Shown here: piece by piece, positions 37,081 through 50,220 of the stretch | Numbering within the stretch: position 1 is the first letter of the stretch | How the letters are laid out: the number at the start of each line of letters is the position of its first letter | Assembly: GCA_024138025.1 (NCBI GenBank) | Contig: JAMXBD010000012.1 | Location: 2,976,001-3,040,000 of the forward strand | Direction: 5' to 3' | DNA: 64,000 bases | From: Combretum micranthum | Lineage: Eukaryota; Streptophyta; Magnoliopsida; Myrtales; Combretaceae | Made by a program: the position numbers and the translations under genes | Notes under the pieces: generated by a model | What the model saw: the letters and a program-made list of their open reading frames with translations, nothing else | The model's database searches: none | Told to the model about the DNA's origin: nothing

Positions 37081-37100
37081 ACACACACACACACACACAC
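37081..37100. repeat. (AC)n microsatellite
   Basis: Ten AC units inside the M 3' LTR. The homologous LTR fragment at about 52,500 lacks the run. Confidence 0.9.
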
Positions 37101-38350
37101 AAAGTAAAGTCTAGAAAAACTTCTCCTCCCTTTAGTTCTCAGTCTCTCCTAATGACTACTTGAGCTAGTCCCTTCAACCCCAAGGAATGGTGTAAATTTC
37201 TATTGGTTTGTATTCCAATCATCCCAACTGTGCATTACATATGGTTGAGTGTGTCATTTGTAAACCCTAGAACTTTTCGGTACTCTTAGAAAATAATCTA
37301 AAGCTAAATACTGAAACTGAAATCCGAAAATTCTATCAAATTAAAATCAAATTCTAAATAAGATTAAATACAAATTTCTCAACCTTAAAGAGAATGAGAA
37401 CCTCAAAAACAAAACAGAAAATCCAATAATGTTCGATTCAAACCCATATGTCAAACAATTCATTTATCTTATCTCTAACATGTAAACTAAGACAGTACGC
37501 CCAAATATTGTTTAATGACAAAATTATAAAACCTTAAAACCTTTGGCAAATTTTAGAATAAAAATTTAAATGAATATTAAAAGTTAACTCGAGTCAATAC
37601 ATTACTCTCAACTAGATGAAACAATCTCGAGAATTGAAAATATTAAATAAACCATAAAAATAGAGTAAAACATACATTTTGAATCGAAAATATAAGTATG
37701 ATATAAATCTTTAGATTTTAAAATTTTACAAGTAAGTCATGAAATCGAAATTAATTCCGGAACCCTAAAAGTCAACTAAGTCAACTATAAGTCTTACTGA
37801 ACCTAGATCCGGCAATCCTGCACGCGGAACCTTAAAACAATAAAAATGAGATAACCTTATATTCTAGTTTGAAATAATGTGATACAACGTTAAAAGGCCG
37901 GATTTATCAAAAATTCGCTTGTTTTGAACCAGAACGGGATCAGTTTTTGAAATTGGGATCGTGACATGCAAAACTATAAAAATATTCTGATAACATATTA
38001 GACTCGTAATAATATGAGGACTCATAAAATATCAGTTTTATAATTTTTTGGTATCTAAAAATATCTGATATAGTTAGTTTACGTGTATTTTTTTTACTAC
38101 TGATAATTTATTTTTCTTGTTTACTATTCATTACAATTCACCTCTTCTACTTTTTCTTACACATGTCTCTTATATCTCTTACAATTTTCCTTTCTCATAA
38201 AATTTTACTACACTTTTTACTTAACTTCTCTTATATTTCATTATACTTTTTCTACTTAAATTAATTTTCTCTCTAGCTGCTGCACCTTTTTTCTTTTCAC
38301 TCCATTTTTTTCATTTATTTTTACATCTTTTATTCCTTCATTTTTCCCTC

Positions 38351-38358
38351 TATAAATA
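38351..38358 (+). promoter_or_regulatory. LTR TATA box (F outer copy)
   Basis: CTATAAATATCC, followed by a long C/T-rich leader. The same element is seen at 58,129-58,137 and in inverse at 41,681-41,690, so it is conserved in all three full F LTRs. Confidence 0.65.
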
Positions 38359-38638
38359 TCCATTCCCTCCTTCACTTCTTGCACATTTTCTTTCACCATA
38401 ACAACATTCTACCAAATTTTCTCCATAACTTTTCTCTCTAAATTTCCTCTCAACTTTCTCTTCACAAATTTTCATCTAATCCCTTCCCATAAACATACAT
38501 CTTCATCTTCCTTTAAGTAAATGTCTTAAACACTCAGTTCATAAACTATAGAAAAACTCTTGCAAAAATATTTTTTTTCCTCAAATTCTCTCTCCCTCTT
38601 TCCTTCATTCATCTTGCTACACACACACACAAAAGCAT

Positions 38639-41600
38639 TGTCAAGCCCGAAGGTTACCTAAACGTGGCAGTCCCCATATATAATATCAAGACTTAAGAAT
38701 GACTACCTTAGTCACATGAAAGTCTAGGCATTACATGTAAGGTGTATAACATGGTAATAGGAGACGCTTTTGGGAAGTGTGATCTAAGTAAGTAATATTG
38801 AATATACAAGAACCTAGAAATAGAAATAGAAATAGATCAAAATAATAACAATTAAAAGTCTATTACATGATTCTTAGGGGCATACCCCTGCTAAAACTCC
38901 AAGGATCAAAATAACTAATAGTCTTTACAATAACTTAAATACTACATCAAAAGATTTTAAAGGAATTCTAGTATAATCCTTCAAGTAGATTTCCTTCAAA
39001 AGCTCCTAAAAGAGAACTTACGCGGATATGAGAAGACTTCGAGTACAAGAACAGGTGCTCCTACATCTATGGGGGCGTAAGCTTTACAGGCTTAGTGAGA
39101 ATAATCCCAATAATCATACTTAAAACAAATAACAACCAAGTTTATTAGGCAAGCAAATGTAATGCAACAAACACCTGATACAACATATGATTTTCCGAGA
39201 ATTATATCTTGAATGAATTACGCCCTTCATTTGGGGTTAGTATTCCAGCCCATTAGGTTACGGCCATCACTTCTTTTTTAAAAATCATTTTTATAGATCT
39301 TACCAACTCCTATTCGCCATAAAAAATATGTAGTTATTACCAGCTCTTACTAACCATCAATTTATGTAGTTTTTACCGGCTCCTACCACCACATACATAA
39401 TATACCGGTTATGCCTACCACCACTATGATATAGTTGTCCTACCAATTGTACAATAGCGAATGCAATGTGACTCAACTTATGAAGTGCATGCATAAACTT
39501 TTGTTTAGAGTCTAGCCATTATATTCCGATTTCTTGTAAGTGACTAACCAATTTCAGACACTTCAACATCCAATAATCATACAATTTATTACAAACAATC
39601 CGTGGCTCGATGTGCTTTTTTTTTTCAACATGTCATAAACACGTGCATCTTCAATTTCATCTTTTCTTAACTTTAGTGCAACTAATTTACAAACACAAGC
39701 ATGAGTATGAAAAATAATGGAAGTAGACTCACTTAGCCATGACGATACTCCCTTAGTCGAAGTAGTCCTCGAGGTAGTATACGTCCTCCTCCTCGGTTCC
39801 TAAACAAAGGAAATACCCCAAATGAGTATTCTATGGAATTTTTAGTCAAAACTTCTAAATCTATTTTCTAGTTGCGGTAAATTTGTATAGGTGGAAATTC
39901 CAACTTAAAATGGCCATAACTTGCTCATTTTAACTGGAATTTCGCATATAATTTACCATTTTCTACCGATTCAAAAAGATCTATCTGTTTCTAAGGATAT
40001 TCTTATCATAAAAAGTTGTTTGGGTCCCGAAACCGTAGGATAAAAATTTACCACAAAATCCTAATTTTCAAAACTTAAATTTACAAACTTTTCTTTATCA
40101 AAAATACTTGTACCAAAATATAGATATTATTATAGTTGGAAAAACCTTTAGATATATATATATATATATATATATATATTGACTCATACCATATGCATGA
40201 ATTTAATGAAGTTGTCTCAATAATGATTTTTGTAAAAGCAATGTTTTCTAGAAATTTGGAAAAGCAAAACTTTGAAAATTTCCACTTAGCTTGTTGAAAA
40301 ATTTCTTAAATTATTTCAATTGAGTATTTTCCCCTTTTAATTCTATTTCCTTAGTCTTTCAAATTTCTAAAAAAAATATTTTTGTCTTTCTAGTTTCTTA
40401 TAACCTGATTTCTAGAGGTTGAGAGGGTAGTTAAAATTTATCAAGCTTTACATTTTCTTAAACTTTCTTAAAGTTTATTTCATTTAATTAAAATGATTTC
40501 CTAAGTTGTTTACTAACTTTATTCCTTAATAAAATTTTATCCTTATAAAAGAAACATTCTTGGTGATTTTTCAAACTAGTCTATTCCTTTATATTCTAGA
40601 GTATTGGTGAAACTTTCTTAATGAAGTTTGGCGAAACTTTCTTAATGAACTTTAGTGAAACTTTTGTCAACCAAGAATTTGAAATTTTAATCTTTAAAGA
40701 AACTTTTTCACTTTATGGTTCTGTAAAGTATATGCATGATATATCTACTTTATGTATTATCTAAAATCCTATGTTCTTTGGTTACTTAAAAACTTATGGT
40801 GAGCTCCTCTAAATTTTTGGAAAAAGATTTGTTAAGATAAATTCCTAAGTCTTTATGGGAAAAATTATTTCTTATATGACAAAATTTATTTTGGAGAAGA
40901 ACTCTATCTTCTTTTTATTTAAGAAAACCTTTCCTCTTTATCTTCTTGAGACAATAATCAATATGCTCATGCATGATCATGAATATGTGATACGAAAATA
41001 TGAAAATATAAGAACGACATAATAAGCAATATAATAAGTAAATTAATATATCAAGTATTAGGAATCTTAGCTTCATCAAGGTAACCCGGTCAATTATTGG
41101 GAGCTTTAGCTTCATTAAGGCAACCAAGGACTAAGAATAGATTAGTCCCAAAAAAAAAAGAACAAAAAGAAAAAGCAATAATAATAGCAATTTAGAGATA
41201 GTTAGTGAGCATTAGGCTCTAAAAATATATAGATATACATATACTTAATAATATATATAGGGGTAGATTAAAGCATAATAACAACAATAATATCATTAAT
41301 AATCAACATATATATGAACATAATAACAACATAATAAAATTTGAATTTATATACAAGAACAAAATATGAACATGTTGATGCTTTTACTACTTATATGAGT
41401 TTCAAAACAACACCATGGTCATGCTAGTTATATAACATGAGTAAATAAAATAAGGATAGGAGTTTTACCCAAAGTGTTTATGGTGTAGGAAGAAGATAAT
41501 GAATGTATGATCATGTGGTTAGTGAGAAAATGGTAAATGGATTGTATAGAGAGAAATTTTGTGAGTATTTGGTGAAAGAGAGTTTTGGTAAAAGAAAATT

Positions 41601-42372
41601 TTATGGAGAGAGTTGTGAAGTGAATTTCAAAGAGTTTTGTTATATGTAAAGATGGTGTGAAAGAAGTGGGGAGAGAAGGTATTTATAGTTGAAGATGGAG
41701 GGAAATTAGATGTAATAAAATAAATCGAAAAAAATTGAGTTGGAAGAGAGAGAAGAGTCGGCCTTATATAGAGAGGAGTGAAATTTATTTTATTTGTTGT
41801 TTTGTAATAAAAAATAATAAAGATGTGAAGTATGGTTGATGTGAAGGTGTATTGGAAATGAAAAAAGTATAAAAATAGGTATATAGATAGTAAGAATAGG
41901 TTGTAAGGTAAAGTAGAAGTAGATGAATAGTAGTATAGGACAATGAATAGTAAATAAGACCAATAATATATGGTAGTAAAAAAAATACGTGTATAAAAGA
42001 AATATATGTTATTTTTAGTTATCGAAAAATTATGAAATTGATATTTTTAAAATCCTTGTATTATTTCGGTCCTAACAGTGTTATCAAAATATTTTTACTA
42101 TTCCAAGCCCTAGACACGCTTTTCGAGAGCTGATCCCGTTTGGGTCCGAAGGACACTCAAAATTCGAGAATTTGATATTTTTATGCTTTCTTATGTAATT
42201 ACAAACTATTATAACTAATTATTTCAACTTCGTTTTCTATAGCTAAAGAATACGAGAATGCCGAATCTAAATTCTACGGTTTGTTCTATCCTTTGTTGAC
42301 CTTTTAGGGTTTTCAGTTAACTTTTAATTCTAAGATTAAGCTTAAAATAAATCAAAATTTTAAGAGTTTACA
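38639..42372 (-). mobile_element. Very long solo LTR (family F, inner inverted copy)
   Basis: It is read on the minus strand: starts TGTAAACTC (right edge 42,372) and ends GGGCTTGACA (left edge 38,639). It is 3,734 bp. Flanks AGCAT (38,634-38,638) and AGCAC (42,373-42,377) differ at one base. It carries the same landmarks as the outer copy in inverse: a TATA box at 41,681-41,690, GCGAAATTCCAGTTAAAAT near 39,930 and CTCACTAAG near 39,090. It interrupts the outer copy in its leader. The two opposite copies give this region a near-palindromic organisation. Confidence 0.88.
40152..40179. repeat. (AT)n microsatellite
   Basis: About 14 AT units, inside the inner F LTR. Confidence 0.9.
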
Positions 42373-45300
42373 AGCACCATCAATCTTTCATCTACTTTAA
42401 GTAAAACACCAAACCATCTCTTCCATTCATATTGATATAACATGAAAAATATGTGTGTTTAGTTTTCAAATTCCCCATAAGCATATAATAGGGAATGAAA
42501 ATGTAGAAACAACATATTGTTCATGTCTTGTTTAACTCTATAATTTTATTTATATTATGTTATGTTAGTTGTTTCTAATCTTAACTTTATATATTTTACT
42601 AAGTATATGTATATATATTTTAGAGCCTAATGCTCACTAACCTAACATTTTATTTATGCTTTTATTTCCTTACTATTTATATATTCCATACAAATAAACA
42701 AGACTAGTCAACTTCTAGTTTTAGACTTGTTCTCATCAAGTTAAAACAATTTTCTTCTTTCTTTTTGGACTTGTCCATAATCAAAGTCCGGGGAGCGTTG
42801 ACTTAAGTCTAAGACTCCCATGATTTTTCTTATTTTTTCTTTTGTTTTTCTTAAGGGACTTGCCTATGTCTAAGACTTGAATAAAAATCTAAGACTTCCA
42901 AAATTTTCTTTCTTTTCTTTTTTTTCTTTTTCTTAAGCTTTCTTATACATTTTCTCTTTTTGGAACTTGTCTATTCTAAGTTGTGGAAGCCTTTATGCAA
43001 GCTAAGACTTCCTAATACTTAACTTTACATATATGCTTATTTAATTTTCCATATCTCTTATAATACTATATGAGTTGTTTTTCTTTTATCATACAGCATA
43101 GCTATAAGTTCATAGTCATACACAATTACAATGTTGTTGTCTTAATAGAATTTTTCAAAGAAATAAAAGGAGTTCTTTTCTTTTATAAAAATAAGACTAA
43201 ACTCTCTATAAAAATAATTTTAGACACTTAGGAAAAACTTCCATTAAAACTTATGAACATGATTCAACAACCTCCTTTTCTAAAATTTAAATAGGTTCAT
43301 CATAAATTTTTAGTTGTTTTTATGAAAAGTTTCTTCATGATTTAATTATGTGGTTCATTATTCTCTTTTCAAATACTAAAACAAATTTATTCTTAAATCC
43401 TAATGTTGATAATTCTTTGTTATGCAAACTTTTCTTAAAAGCTTATTTATAAGATTTATACTAACACTTTGATAAACACTAAGAACCAAACAATTTTTCT
43501 AAGTCAAGTTTAAAACTAACTCACTAGTTAAAAATCCACTTAGAAATAAAATCAGTATACAACTTAAGGAACTAAGTTTTAAGAAGTAAATTCATTTTCT
43601 AAAATTAAAGAAATATAAATGATAGTTATAATAATTAGACACCCATTTGTAATAACTCAAAATTATAGTTTTCTTCAAACAACTCCTTAAATACCAAAAT
43701 GTTGAGAAACTATTAATAAAGAAAGAGTTATTATGAGAATAAAAAGTTAGAACAAGCCATTCACTTAATTTCCCTCATGATAAAACTTAAAACATTTTAG
43801 GGGTAATAAGACTTAGAATGATTTTTCTTTATAACCACATAAGGCTTCATGTTTTGAAAAATAAATAGTTAAAAGAAGTTTAGTATGAAAATAAAATATT
43901 CATGAGCTCTAACATAAATATAGAATCATAATTTTATTTAATTAAGTTTCATATTTACAAAATCTAAGAATTAAAACTTTGTTTAAGGATCAAACTTAAG
44001 AAAATTTCTATAAGGAAATATACTTAGAGTTTCATGCCACCAATGAATAAAACTATGTCTTGTAAAATAAATTATTAAATAAAATTCTTTTCAAATATGA
44101 GACCTTTGAGATTTCAAAATATATATTGAATTATGAATCTTATTTTTTGTTGTTAAGTCACATGTTTATAAAATAGCAAATTTAATCATAAATTGAAGAA
44201 TGACCTTTCACAAAACTCTATATTTCACAAAGATTGTTTATAAATTTTATTTTTAAGACAACACCACTAGGACCATGCATATAATAGAGTTATTATTAAT
44301 GTTAAATGATTTACAAAAGTATAAATATTTATAGGTTTGTTATAAAGTATCTAAGTGAAGTAAAACTTGGAAATTTTCAAGTTTAAAGGCTGAGATTTTC
44401 GTGTCTATTCTGTACTAACCTGTTTTGAAAACCAAATGGCCTTAAATGTAAAAAATAACCTTAGAAATAGATAAATATTTTTGAGTAGGTAGAAATGATA
44501 TTTAATATGCGAAATTCTGAGTTAAAATAAGCAAGTTATGGTTATTTTAAGTTAAAATTTTCTTCATCCGATTTTGACGAAAATAACAAGATAGAATTGG
44601 AAAGTTTAAATAGAACCTCTATGAAATACTCATTTCGGGTACTTCATTTGTCTAGATGATGAGGAACACGAGTCTTCCCTTCTGAGGATTATTACGACTA
44701 AAAGATTGTGATATGGATGAGCGTGTTTTCCTCATAAATTCGTTACCTTATTTGTGTTTGTAAAGTAGTTGCACTAGTATGATAAGAAAGATAAAATGGA
44801 TATATATTGGGGGTTATCAAGGTTAAGTGTGTCTCTTTTTCTTGTGTGATTAAGTGAATGCTAAGCATATTGTAACCCTAGTTTGTTTGTTTGACACTAT
44901 TTATTCATTTGTATAATTGATTTCTATGTGTGCTTAAATTGATTGAGCACCCTCAATGAATCATAATACTAATGACATTCACAAGAAAATGGTGGTCATG
45001 TATAGTATTCGTAGAATATTTTTTGGAAGGCTGCTACTCTTATGAGTAGAGTTGATGAGCTGTGAGCATGCTGGGACACGGGCCATGCTCCTTCTTAGGG
45101 AATCCACATCACTTTGGGAACGCAACCCTAGGTTTGGAGCTGTGCCAATTAAATGCTATAGGCAGGTGCCTAGGGACTAGTGTAGAAGATTAATAAGATC
45201 TTTATCAACAATTCCTTAACCCTTGATATGAAGGGCGTAAATACATTATGTATAGGTTTCGGATAACTATACATTATATGTATTCCTCATGTGATTGTTG

Positions 45301-45822
45301 CATAAGCATAGCATATGCTTGTCTACTAACTTGTTTGTTTATGATTATTGGTGCAAATGATGAGGAAACATCTCACTAAGCTCTACCCCCATACTTCTTG
45401 TTGAAATAGGTATGGTTATGAATTCATTTGAGGATGGAACATTAAGGTAACCATTGGTGGATTATTGAGCTTTTACGAAAGAAGTAGGAGCATAGAAGGA
45501 ATTTACCATCTGAAATTTCTTTGTGAGCAATATATGTTATGTTAATATTTTGAAGATTACTAAGAAGAGTATTTGTGTAAACTTGAAGACATTAGGAGGT
45601 ACGCCTAAAATTGTAATTGACCTTGTTATATTTCATGTTAAGTATTTCTATTACCTTGTTACGTAATTGTCATCAAAGTAAATTGCACTATTCTGATGTG
45701 TTTCCTCTGATGTGTTTACGCCTTGTACATGATATGGCAGCTTTTGCGTGACTAAGGAATCATTTCTAGCTTTAATATTTTGTATGGTGAATTGTCACGT
45801 TTAGGATATCCCTTGGGGTGAA

Positions 45823-46303
45823 GCATTGCAAATTTGTAACTAAAACTTGTTTGTATCTGTTTGAAGTATGGTTTGATCATGTTATCTCACTGAGCTGTGG
45901 TGTGCTCACACTCTTATAGACTTTATATGCTTTTAGATCTTTAGAGTAAATACAAGCTTAAGGTGACGATGTAGTAGATCTTGATTAGAAAATCCAAGAC
46001 TCGAGTGAAAGTGGAGATATTTTCTTTTATGTAATAACTTATGTTTGTTCTTATAGGTTGTAAGTTTGTTAAGAGCTAATCCTAAAGCTTTGCAAGGAAG
46101 TTTTCATTGTAAATAACTTATATGTATGTAAATTTCTTATCTTGACCAACCTCAAGATTTTGTTTTATAATGTCAACACTGTGCGTGTCCTAATTATTTG
46201 ATGCCATGATTTTCTTGAAAGGCCTTGTCGCTTATTTTTAATTCATGACTCTCCAAGTCATCATAGGGGTGTCAATGCTATTAGGTGCTTTGTAGGGTGT
46301 GAA
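45823..46303 (+). mobile_element. 3' end of the M chromovirus LTR
   Basis: This resumes the M 3' LTR after the nested F copies. It contains CTCACTGAGC followed by a hormone-like spacing of C-poor sequence at 45,887-45,920, and ends in AGGTGCTTTGTAGGGTGTGA. Athila-like LTR sequence (family H) follows immediately. Confidence 0.65.
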
Positions 46304-47770
46304 AAATGCACCTATCGAAATAGCATAGAAAATATTAGGTCATATTCCAAGGGATCGTTAGCATCTATCGTACTCACTTTTCATTTATTATCTAGCCAAA
46401 GAAAATTTAGAAGGGCATAATGAAAATAGAAGTTATAGTAGTGTTAATGAATATATAGAGGTTTCAATGTAAATCATAAGATAAGCTTGTTAATGCAAGA
46501 AAAGCTTAGGGATTGTTTTACCAAGTCCTTATCATGTGATTTCTCACAAACTCACAGAATTATTTACTGATATATTTGCACTGTTGGATTGACTGGAGTA
46601 AGTTCAGCCTCTCTCAAGGTCAATAACTCTAGATCTAGACTAGATCACTAGAATCTCTTCACAAGTTATCAACAGTCTAGATCCACATTAAGTTTAAGTA
46701 TCTATTATTTTAAAAGCAACCTAATGAATTTTAAAAACAAGGAATAGAAAGTTTCACCATCCCTCTTTCAAGGTGATTACGAGTAATTCCATCAGTGCCT
46801 AGAACTAATTCAAAAGAATAACTATCTCAATCTATTCAATTAAAATCAACAATAATCTACAAGGTGCAACCACACATGTAGACCTACGAGTTTAAGTTTT
46901 AGCTACTAATTACAAATACCTAATGATAATCATTAAAACACTTTAAAATCACATAATCCAGTTCTTTGATTCCACAAACCTTGAGTTAAATGATTATTTC
47001 TCCATGATGTAAACATTAAGATAAATTCTTGAAGAAATAATATGGAATTAAAGAAGAATTACCAAATTAAATATAGAGTCTCAACAAAACAAAAGTTGAT
47101 TTATAATGAATTTACCTAGAAAACTTCGAGATTTCTAAAGTAAGAAGAAACAGTTTTTTTTAACCCAAACTTCACACTCTACTCTGTGTTAGAAATTTTG
47201 TTAAGAATATAAATATGATTTTTTTATGCTACCTATCGCATGTAAATTTGCTGATAGGAAAATTCTTCTATAGCATAATTCGTCTTTATTTTCATGTGTG
47301 CATCCAAATTGCTAGTTCATAGGTCCTTTTCGCGTGATAGATGGAGTGCTAGAATGTTCTTGGATGTTAGGGCTCAACCTAAAGCTGGTAATGAGAACCC
47401 TAAGTAGAAACCTCAGACCTTGCAACAATTGCTGATTAGAAACCAAAGGATCCCTTGAACAATAACTCAAGAACGTACCCTAATTAAACCTGTTGAATAG
47501 AACCAACATTGCAATGACGAACCCAAACCCTAATCAAACTCGTAGATTGAACATGAGTTATCTATTTGATCTCCTTAAGCTTTTATGAAGAAATCAGATT
47601 CAAGTTCTTTTTCAAGAACTAAGAGAAAGTCTCATGAATTAAGAAACTATCAAGTGTATTCATTCAACTGATGCCTTGTGATAATATGTCATGCAAAGGT
47701 TCATACAGGCTTCAAAATAGCCTTGGAAAATAAACAAACATGGAAAAATAAAGAAACTTTGAAATGTCAT
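46304..47770 (-). mobile_element. Athila-like LTR (family H, copy 1, main piece)
   Basis: This is homologous along its length to 55,240-56,700. Shared segments include TAGCATA(G/T)(A)AAAT, TTATC(T/C)AGCCAAAGAAAAT, the CTCTAGA(T/C)CTAGAC block at 46,629 versus 55,580, and AATGAATTTTAAAAACAA. It is the part of the LTR to the right of the M insertion. It passes into a CCGG-rich block at 47,780. Confidence 0.75.
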
Positions 47771-47779
47771 TGCATATAG

Positions 47780-48030
47780 ACATATGACGGCTGAAAGTAG
47801 GCAACATATATACCTGAGGTCGGTGGCTTTTATACTTTACGTTGGCGGCTTATGTGACTACTTTAGAGATTTTGATTATGGTCATTTATGGTTGCATTGT
47901 ATGCCGGCTATAAGCCGGTGGCCTACATTCTCTATGCCGACGGCATACTTGAGTAAGCTAGCAGCGTTGAAGGCAATGCACAGATCTGCAATAAAGGCCG
48001 ACGATTTATCAGTGTAAGCTGGCAGCCTTT
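47780..48030. repeat. CCGG-type palindrome block at the end of an Athila-like LTR
   Basis: It contains hairpins TATGCCG/CGGCATA (one-base loop, about 47,932-47,946) and CCGGCT/AGCCGG (loop ATA, about 47,903-47,917) within repeated GCCGG/GGCGGC motifs. It resembles the intact block at 27,841-28,240 and the decayed blocks in the G LTRs. Confidence 0.6.
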
Positions 48031-48059
48031 GTCTCCTAAAATTGTTTCCAATAACATAA

Positions 48060-48598
48060 TAAGCTTGTCATTAGTGTTAGAGTCTTATTGGTTGGCTTCC
48101 CTCTCTTGGATCTCTATGATTAATCCTTGCAAACAGCGTCATTCAACCACCTGGATCGTACTCTTGTCATTGGGCTCCAATGTTTTGAAGTATATCTCGG
48201 GACTTAACTAAGTCTTTAGAATTAGTTGTCACTTGATCTCAACATTCCCCTCTTCCTCGAAAAGATTTCCGTCGAATCTCCTGCATCATAAAAGAGAGAT
48301 CAACAACATTAAAAGTAGCTCTAACATTACCATAATGATTCAGAAAATCCAGCTTATAAGCATTGTCATTTGATGCACTCCAACACTTGAAAAGGTCTAT
48401 CTCCTTTGGGGTGTGACTTAGTCTTCCTTTGAGGAGCAAATCTTTCTTTCCTTAAATGCACCCACACCCAATCTCTAGGTTGAAAGGTAACTTTCACACG
48501 ACCTTTATTGGCTTATCTGACATAATGCTCAACCGTCTTTTCAATGTTAGCTCGAGCCTTGGCATGTAAATCCCTAACAAAATCTGTCTTTTCCTTTC
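48060..48598 (-). pseudogene. Reina-like chromovirus integrase, C-terminal part
   Basis: The minus strand continues the integrase interrupted at 48,599. It reads K-T-D-F-V-R-D-L-H-A-K-A-R-A-N-I-E-K, then W-V-W-V-H-L-R-K-E-R-F, then D-N-A-Y-K-L-D-F and A-T-F-N-V-V-D-L-S. A terminal P-M-T-R-V-R-S segment follows near 48,140, the usual end of this polyprotein type. Stops and frame changes are present. The 3' LTR expected to the left is missing; sequence passes into the H-type LTR end. Confidence 0.75.
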
Positions 48599-50220
48599 TG
48601 TTGGTCCCAAAAGAATAACCAAAAAAAGGGAGAAGGAGGGGGTGTGAATTGGCTATTTAATAAAAATTTCACTTTTTCAAAAACTCAGCCAAATTCACAC
48701 CACTTAGTTAATCAAATTATAATGGTTGTTAAACTCACTTGAAAACAACAAACTTAACCACCAATATCTTTAATCAAAATTTGGATAAAACAAGTTTACT
48801 TAAGTTTAGCAAATGTTTAAAGTTGAGTTTCCTAATTACTCTCTGATTAAAAAATAAACTTCCAGTTACTCTCTAATTTAGTATCTGAGTATAGGATGCA
48901 GCAAAAGCAAACAACTAAATATGCACAAAATTAAAAGACAAGGTAGAGAAGAGTGTAAAGTCGATTTATAGAGGTTCTGCCTCGAGCGTTAGTCATTTCT
49001 TTCAGCTTCAAGCCGAGGACCCAGTATTCTACACCGGTATGTTCCACTATCCAATCAAGAAAGGAGAGTGCAAACTTATTCAACTACAATGAACTTCAAT
49101 CACTCTGCTCAGCCTATCTAGTTTCACCCAAGCTATTTACTGATCTATAGAGAAAAATATCACTCTCACTCTTCTACAATCTTACAAAATCAAATGAGGA
49201 AAGAAGAATATGAAGTCCTCTCAAATTTTTGTGCTAGAAAAATAAATTTTGAAATGTCAAAATAAGCTCAATCGAATGCTGAAGGAGTTGTTGTAAATTG
49301 AATGCTTTTATTTTCATACTTATATATTTTCTTGTTTTTCTTTTGATATTTATTGATTTTCTTCAACGGCTAGAAATTAACATTTCCTTTGTTCCTAATA
49401 TCTCTCGTCTATTGAACTAAGTAATTTGAAATCTTCCAAATGATAATGATCAAACTTGATCGTGATATGTTTTCAACTGAAAAAGATAAAGTTGAACGTT
49501 AAATATTAATCCTGTTTTTATGTCTTGTTGGAGATATCAACTTGCTGTGGATGGGTTTTGAAAATTTGAACTATATCGATCATCTCATCCTCTAAAAATA
49601 TTGTATATCCCTTGAAGATTTGACAATATGTTACTGTTCATTATCCTCTTCGGATTCGAATTTTTAGCTTTGTAAAGATAAACTTGATTATTGATGTAGA
49701 TCCCACAAAATGTGTCTTTATTGTCAGATCTGGTCGAATCTTATTCATGTCTTAACATTGCTCTTGAATACGTGGGCTTCAACTTACCGTTAAAATATTA
49801 AGTCTTTTAATCCAATATAAACTTGAATCTCTTGGATATTTGACCAACTTCATGGAACACATTTGAATGTATTACCCAAATACATTCAACTTTAGAGCTG
49901 GGTCTTCAAATCCATAAAGATCAAAGAAAATTCAAATTCTTGAAATCTATTCATGAAACTTGTTTTTTGTGTTCATAGGAAATTTTTACTCTCTGATCTA
50001 CCTTCTGATCGTTGTAATGTCTTGTCAACTAGCAAATTACCTTCTGAGTTACCTTCTAACTATTCATTTGTTCTTGAAAAAACTTTTTGAACACTTTCTT
50101 AATTACTTTCTTAGTTGAATCTTTTGAAAAATATTTTCATGACTGCACACTTAATAAATTTGTTAATAATCACTTAATCCTTTTTTTTATCATCAAAACT
50201 CATTTTGAGAGAAACCAACA
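48599..50220. mobile_element. Copia-type solo LTR (1,622 bp)
   Basis: The ends TGTTGGT and ACCAACA are exact inverted repeats, and a perfect 5-bp duplication CTTTC flanks it (48,594-48,598 and 50,221-50,225). Removing the insert and one CTTTC joins the surrounding integrase in frame (L-D-G-K then E-K-T-D-F-V), which confirms the boundaries independently. The TGTTGG...CCAACA termini and the GGGGGTGTGAATTGG segment near the left end resemble plant Ty1/copia LTRs; that family call is recognition only. Confidence 0.93.

Larger units (their letters stand above)
37259..45822 (+). mobile_element. Very long solo LTR (family F, outer copy), split by an inverted F copy
   Basis: It starts TGTAAACCC and ends near 45,822. 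Flanks TCATT (37,254-37,258) and GCATT (45,823-45,827) match at 4 of 5 bases. With the inner copy and its duplication removed, about 4.8 kb remains. Landmarks in order are a CTATAAATA TATA box (38,350-38,358), a pyrimidine-rich leader (to about 38,620), GCGAAATTCTGAGTTAAAAT near 44,512, CTCACTAAG followed by a C-run at 45,381, and the terminal CACGTTTAGG segment. No coding sequence was seen. It interrupts the 3' LTR of chromovirus M, whose sequence resumes at 45,823. Confidence 0.8.
32681..46303 (+). mobile_element. Tekay/Del-like chromovirus (family M), internally deleted, with nested solo LTRs
   Basis: The parts in order are a 5' LTR fragment (32,681 to about 33,555, starting TGTAATTCTCAGG), a pol remnant, a polypurine tract and a 3' LTR starting TGTAATCCTCAGG at 34,904. 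The 3' LTR is interrupted at 37,259-45,822 by family F LTRs and ends near 46,303. Flanks on both sides belong to one Athila-like LTR (family H), so the element inserted there. The target duplication is decayed (AATAT on the left; AAATG-like on the right). The primer-binding site, gag, protease, reverse transcriptase and RNase H are gone. Confidence 0.8.
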
